From Kluyvera ascorbata_C (lineage in GTDB: Bacteria > Pseudomonadota > Gammaproteobacteria > Enterobacterales > Enterobacteriaceae), in assembly GCF_044197065.1 (NCBI RefSeq), contig NZ_JBIQOI010000002.1:124001-188000 (forward strand): a DNA stretch of 64,000 bases. Reading direction: 5' to 3'. Shown here in pieces: positions 60,011 to 64,000 of the stretch; position 1 is the first letter of the stretch; each line of letters starts with the position of its first letter. The notes beneath the pieces are model-generated. The model saw nothing but the letters and a program-made list of their open reading frames with translations, made no database searches and was not told the DNA's origin. The position numbers and the translations under genes were made by a program.

Positions 60011-61177
60011 TTAAAACGACTGCCAAAAATCCTTATCATGGCTCCCGGCCACCGCGGGCTGCAACGCCCCCACCGCCGGTGCATCCACCGCCCGTGGTTC
60101 CCCACCAATACGGAAGTTCTGCGTCCGCGACTGCAACTCAATCACCTGATGCTTCAGAACATCAGACGATCGCGCCAGCTCCTCAACCACCATCCCATTA
60201 CTCTGGGTCACGCTCTCCAGCTCCGTCAGCGCCTGAGTGATCTGGTCAATCCCCTTCTCCTGCTCATTGGTTGAGACGGCAATCTGCTCCATCAGGCTGT
60301 TGAGCTCGCCAGACCCGGCGACAATATCCTGCATATTCTTCTCGGCTTCGGCGACAATATTCGCCCCTTGCGTCACGTTATCGCTGGTGACGCTAATCAA
60401 GGTCTTAATACTTTTCGCCGCCTCGGCGCTGCGATGCGCCAGATTACGCACTTCGCCCGCCACCACCGAGAATCCTTTACCATGATCGCCGGCACGGGCA
60501 GCCTCTACCGCTGCGTTCAGTGCCAGAATATTGGTCTGGAATGCAATGCCATCGATCATGGCGATGATTTCCGTCATCTGGCGAGCGCAGTCGGTGATCG
60601 ACTGCATATTGTTCGCCACTTCGCCCATCAGCGCACCGCCTTTGCGGGCGCACTGGGTGGCATCTCCCGCTCGCTCGCTGGCCAGTCGGGTATGCTCGGC
60701 GTTATTTTTAGTACTTGCCGCAATCTCTTCCATGCTGGCAGCCGTTTGCTGAAGCGTTGCCGATTGCTCTTCGGTTTTGACCGCCAGTTCCGCACTGCGG
60801 TTAGCCAACTGTTCAGATAGCGACATCGCGGAATCAGACGAAGTGCGAATCTCTGCCACCAGCGTTGATATATTATTCGATAAGCTATTGATACCCGGAA
60901 TTAAGCGCCCCGCGCAGTTATTGCCGAATATAGGAATACGAACCGACAAATTTCCATCATTAACCTCATCGATGCTGCGTTTGACCGCGTTAATCGGGGT
61001 GACGAGATATTTCGTCATATAAATCCAGAGCAACCCTAGTGCCGCCACCCATACGATATTGACGGCCAAATGCAAGAATATATTCTTTGATAATATTAAA
61101 CAGATCACATCTGCAATAATAAAAACCGCCAGAATAAATACCAGGATAAAAGTTCGGACGCTAATGTTTTTAAACAT
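60011..61177 (-). CDS. Methyl-accepting chemotaxis protein without periplasmic sensor
   Basis: A 388-residue chemoreceptor. Two closely spaced membrane helices (about 10-31 and 34-56) leave only a few residues outside, so there is no periplasmic ligand domain. A HAMP-like segment (TPINAVKRSIDEVNDGNLSVRIP) and a full signalling domain follow, with the hairpin tip IDGIAFQTNILALNAAVEAARAGDHGKGFSVVAGEVRNLA (in parts). The C-terminus FWQSF fits the xWxxF CheR/CheB docking pentapeptide of E. coli Tsr (NWETF). It would signal to CheA or sense an intracellular or membrane state. Divergent from a c-di-GMP gene. Confidence 0.92.
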   Translation of the reverse strand: MFKNISVRTFILVFILAVFIIADVICLILSKNIFLHLAVNIVWVAALGLLWIYMTKYLVTPINAVKRSIDEVNDGNLSVRIPIFGNNCAGRLIPGINSLSNNISTLVAEIRTSSDSAMSLSEQLANRSAELAVKTEEQSATLQQTAASMEEIAASTKNNAEHTRLASERAGDATQCARKGGALMGEVANNMQSITDCARQMTEIIAMIDGIAFQTNILALNAAVEAARAGDHGKGFSVVAGEVRNLAHRSAEAAKSIKTLISVTSDNVTQGANIVAEAEKNMQDIVAGSGELNSLMEQIAVSTNEQEKGIDQITQALTELESVTQSNGMVVEELARSSDVLKHQVIELQSRTQNFRIGGEPRAVDAPAVGALQPAVAGSHDKDFWQSF

Positions 61178-61533
61178 AATCTATTCCCCAACTCCTGCTG
61201 TGTCATTTTGTTATATCACCAGAAGTTGCATTTTTCAGACTATTTCTATGTTTTTAAGTAGTTTAATTGTTAGCAACGCCAGTTTTGCTTTTTGCAGTTT
61301 TTTCAACCAACCAAAGTTAAACTAGCAAAGTCAAAAATCACACCGACAGTTAAGCCGCCATAAAATAAGAACAATATAAAAAAGCAAGGCTTAACATTTA
61401 CTGGCATTTCATTATTCGTTAGCCATGCTTAATAATATCCAATGGCGAAAAAAGAGCGTCTGATAAGTGTTTTTTCATTGTGTAAAATTAGGAATTTACT
61501 GATAGATTAATTAAATCACGTTTATGAAAAGGT
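61178..61533. promoter_or_regulatory. 356-bp divergent promoter region
   Basis: AT-rich gap between the chemoreceptor and the MHYT protein; must hold both promoters. I looked for a flagellar sigma-28 promoter (TAAAGTTT-GCCGATAA) and found only a partial -35-like AAAGTTAAAC near 61313. Nothing else recognisable. Confidence 0.45.
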
Positions 61534-63681
61534 ATGGATTGCATGATGCTGCACGCTTCGTGGGACCCGATACTAGTCGGTATTTCATTTCTGGTGGCCT
61601 TCATTGCGTCTTTCGTTGCGCTTGATAGTGCTGCAAAAATAGCGGCTTCTAATAAAAAGGCGGCCATCTTCTGGCGTATTACCGGCGGCGCAACGCTGGG
61701 CATTGGTATTTGGTCAATGCACTTTATCGGCATGCTGGCAATGAAAATGCCGATGCCGATGAGCTATCACCTTGAGCTCACGGTTATTTCCCTGTTAGCC
61801 GCGATTATTGCCTCTTCATTGGCTATTAATATTGCGGTTGCAGGCAATACGTTATCACTAAAACGCCTCTGTATTGCTACTGCCCTGCTCAGTTCCGGGG
61901 TCGTGACCATGCACTATGTCGGCATGGCGGCGCTGATGGCCCACGACGAAATCACCTGGAGCATTCCGCTGATTATCGCCTCGGTGATCATTGCTATCGT
62001 GGCATCGTGCGTAGCCCTTTGGCTGGCTTTCAGTCTGCGCCTTAACAGTAAAGGCGTGCTGCTGTCCCGCGTCGGCGCGGCGCTCGCCATGGGTATTGCC
62101 ATCGCCGCTATGCACTACACCGGCATGAGCGCCGCCACCTTCACCGGCGATGGTCATATGATGATGAACCACGACGCCATGGTCAGCGAAGAGGGGCTTT
62201 CTATCTGGGTATCGGTCACTACGCTGCTTCTGCTGGGACTGATGCTGATGATTTCCATGGTGGATTCGCAGGTGCGCACTACGCGCCTGACGGAGAATTT
62301 ACAGCGCCTAAATCAACAGCTGGAGCAACAGGCGCGCTTCGACGGGCTGACGGGGCTTGCGAACCGCAGCCAGATTGATATGCGGCTGCTGGCCTGCCTG
62401 CATCAATCGCGCCTGGCCGGCAGCACTTTCGCGCTGGTGCTGATGGATCTCGACCGTTTTAAGTTAATTAACGATGCCTGGGGCCACCATGTTGGCGATA
62501 ACCTACTGGTGTCCGTTGCAAACCGCATGAGCGCCTGCATTAATCCAAAAATGACGCTCGCGCGTATCGGTGGGGATGAGTTTATTCTACTGGCTCCAGA
62601 CTGTAATGAAGCGGAAATTGCCGATATTTGCACCCGTATGGTGGAGAGTATTCGTCGTCCGTTTTATCACTCCGGGCAAATCCTGCAAATCTCTTTAAGC
62701 GTAGGGATAAGCCTTTATCCCGGCCACGGCGAAACGCCTCAGGAACTGAAGCTGTCCGCAGACACGGCGATGTATCATGTGAAGCACAGCGGTCGCAATG
62801 GTTGGGTCTTCTATCATGAATCGATGCTCGACAGCACCTGGCAAGGAGCGCATTTCCTGCAGGATCTGACCCAGGCGCTGGATCGCGGTCAATTTGAACT
62901 GTGGTATCAGCCCAAATATCACGTCAAAGAACAGCGCATTTACGGCTTTGAAGCTCTTCTGCGCTGGCGGCATCCGAAAAAAGGCATCCTGCTGCCCGAG
63001 GTTTTCCTGCCTACGCTACAGAACACGGGGCTTATTGTCCCGGTCGGTAACTGGATTGTGGACCAGGCCTGTCAACAGTTGCACCAATGGAGTCTGTCAG
63101 GGCATGACGATTGGACGGTTTCGCTGAATATCTCTCCGGTGCAGTTTGAACAGCAGAACTTTTATGAACGCGTCTGCGATGCGCTGGTACGCCATCACGT
63201 TTCCCCGACTCGCCTGACCATTGAGCTTGCGGAAACCACCGCGCTTCACGGCTTTGACCGCAGCGTGCAGATATTTAACGATTTCTGTCGCATCGGGATC
63301 ACCATTTCCATCGATAACTTTGGCGTGGGCTACTCCAACATGCTGGCGCTGCAGGATCTCCCGGCGGGGGAACTTAAAATCGATAAAAGCTTTATGAAGG
63401 ATATGCGCGAAAACAGCAAACACGTCCGAATTGTCTCCACTATCATCAACATCGCCCACTCGATGAATATGGATGTCGTGGCCGAAGGTATAGAGACCCA
63501 GGAACAACAGCGGATCCTCAGCGGACTTGGCTGCGATGCCCTCCAGGGCTTCTGGTTCTCCGACCCAGTACCTGCGGAAGACATTGAAGTCATGCTGAAT
63601 AACCTGCCGCTGACCGGCGACCCGAACGCCCCTGCCACGCTACGTCGGGATATTTCGTCAGGTAAAAAGCGGCAGGCCTGA
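61534..63681 (+). CDS. MHYT-GGDEF-EAL c-di-GMP signalling protein
   Basis: A 715-residue protein. N-terminal seven-helix MHYT sensor with three copies of the motif (MHFIGM at 62, MHYVGM at 126, MHYTGM at 193), thought to bind a metal, O2, CO or NO. GGDEF domain (GGDEF at 346-350, no RxxD inhibition site, NPKM instead). EAL domain: Glu473 (EAL), Asn532, Glu564, Lys615, Glu651 and Gln671 are all present. The usual DDF motif is DNF (594-596), so the second catalytic Asp is Asn595. Prediction: active cyclase, weak or lost phosphodiesterase. Divergent from the chemoreceptor. Confidence 0.93.
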   Translation: MDCMMLHASWDPILVGISFLVAFIASFVALDSAAKIAASNKKAAIFWRITGGATLGIGIWSMHFIGMLAMKMPMPMSYHLELTVISLLAAIIASSLAINIAVAGNTLSLKRLCIATALLSSGVVTMHYVGMAALMAHDEITWSIPLIIASVIIAIVASCVALWLAFSLRLNSKGVLLSRVGAALAMGIAIAAMHYTGMSAATFTGDGHMMMNHDAMVSEEGLSIWVSVTTLLLLGLMLMISMVDSQVRTTRLTENLQRLNQQLEQQARFDGLTGLANRSQIDMRLLACLHQSRLAGSTFALVLMDLDRFKLINDAWGHHVGDNLLVSVANRMSACINPKMTLARIGGDEFILLAPDCNEAEIADICTRMVESIRRPFYHSGQILQISLSVGISLYPGHGETPQELKLSADTAMYHVKHSGRNGWVFYHESMLDSTWQGAHFLQDLTQALDRGQFELWYQPKYHVKEQRIYGFEALLRWRHPKKGILLPEVFLPTLQNTGLIVPVGNWIVDQACQQLHQWSLSGHDDWTVSLNISPVQFEQQNFYERVCDALVRHHVSPTRLTIELAETTALHGFDRSVQIFNDFCRIGITISIDNFGVGYSNMLALQDLPAGELKIDKSFMKDMRENSKHVRIVSTIINIAHSMNMDVVAEGIETQEQQRILSGLGCDALQGFWFSDPVPAEDIEVMLNNLPLTGDPNAPATLRRDISSGKKRQA

Positions 63682-63778
63682 AGCCTGCCGAGCGACACGT
63701 GTCGTTGGATGCGATTAAGATGATGGACAATCGTTATCCGGCAGCTATGCAGGCTCGTGTCGAACAATCACCAGCACA

Positions 63779-63806
63779 ACGGCCTGTTACTTTACAGGCC
63801 GTTTTT
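63779..63806 (+). terminator. Terminator of the MHYT gene
   Basis: AACGGCCTGT / ACAGGCCGTT stem followed by TTTT. Just before it, at 63670-63690, another hairpin CGGCAGGC / GCCTGCCG lies at the MHYT stop. The T tract touches the 3' end of the convergent ydcZ-type gene. Confidence 0.85.
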
Positions 63807-64000
63807 TCAGGTAGTTACCGGCGTCACCTTGCTGCTTGAATAGATAAAATAGAGCGCAATGCCTAAGCAAATCACCGCGCCCAGACGGGTATAGGTGAAG
63901 TGAATAGACGAGTTGCCCAGCCAGCCAAAGTGGTCAATCAGCATACTCATGGCCAGTTGGCCGAAAATAACCGCCACCGTGGCGATGCCGGTACCAATTC
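63807..64000 (-). CDS. YdcZ/DUF606-type membrane protein, 5' end outside window
   Basis: Partial. The visible 64 codons are the C-terminus of a small membrane protein of the DUF606 (YdcZ) DMT-superfamily group: GTGIATVAVIFGQLAMSM, then WLGNSSIHFTYTRLGAVICL and a last helix ending SSSKVTPVTT. The TGA is at 63807-63809. These four-to-five-helix proteins are putative small-molecule exporters. The start lies beyond the right edge. Confidence 0.75.
   Translation of the reverse strand, partial: IGTGIATVAVIFGQLAMSMLIDHFGWLGNSSIHFTYTRLGAVICLGIALYFIYSSSKVTPVTT

Overview
The window is ordinary, gene-dense enterobacterial chromosome, moderately GC-rich. Several blocks have the order and near-identical proteins of Escherichia coli: ndh-ycfP-nagZ-thiK-lpoB-ycfL-hinT; ydbL-ynbE-ydbH; ldhA-hslJ-ydbJ-nifJ-micC-ompN; and ttcA-dbpA-zntB. 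The accessory genes, the REP/BIME repeats and the mix of gene families point to the Klebsiella/Raoultella/Enterobacter part of the Enterobacteriaceae. The genus cannot be settled from the sequence alone. I saw no tRNA or rRNA gene, insertion sequence, CRISPR array or prophage.

Layout. 0.1-2.0 kb: a secreted fasciclin-domain protein, an ECF sigma factor and its RskA-like anti-sigma factor, the same trio as mycobacterial MPT70/83-SigK-RskA. 2.0-7.9 kb (minus): a four-gene operon in which every junction is a 4-nt overlap. It encodes a polytopic SPFH protein, an HflC-like protein, an HflK-like protein and a P1B-type metal ATPase. This is the best candidate for an undescribed system. 8.0-18.7 kb: accessory metabolism and transport (two MFS exporters, SDR, CMD, AKR and quinone-reductase proteins, two LysR regulators, YbbY, a PepT-like peptidase). 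18.8-24.1 kb: glgS, a 46-codon small gene, a HAD phosphatase, a third LysR, a calcineurin-like phosphoesterase, an MpaB-type oxygenase and a beta-hydroxyacid dehydrogenase.

24.1-31.5 kb: an iron-siderophore locus. It has an RpiR-type regulator co-translated with a periplasmic binding protein, two FecCD-type permeases and an ATPase, and a divergent TonB-dependent receptor. Fur-like sequence lies in between. 31.6-40.0 kb: ldtC, bhsA/comR, ycfJ, ndh (with a perfect FNR palindrome upstream) and the ycfP-to-hinT run. 40.2-43.3 kb: the ydbH-ynbE-ydbL intermembrane lipid-transport operon. 43.6-51.3 kb: fermentative and anaerobic genes (ldhA, nifJ) with hslJ and ydbJ, then the small RNA MicC and porin ompN.

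51.3-55.8 kb fills the slot where E. coli K-12 carries the Rac prophage. It holds a Tat-exported transglutaminase-like protein with MerT- and MerP-like partners, yaiL, a pseudouridine synthase and an AT-rich stretch with a small beta-barrel protein. 56.1-59.8 kb: intact ttcA, dbpA and zntB, with a possible 43-codon gene between the last two. 60.0-63.7 kb: a chemoreceptor without a periplasmic sensor domain, divergent from an MHYT-GGDEF-EAL c-di-GMP protein. The window ends inside a ydcZ-type membrane protein.
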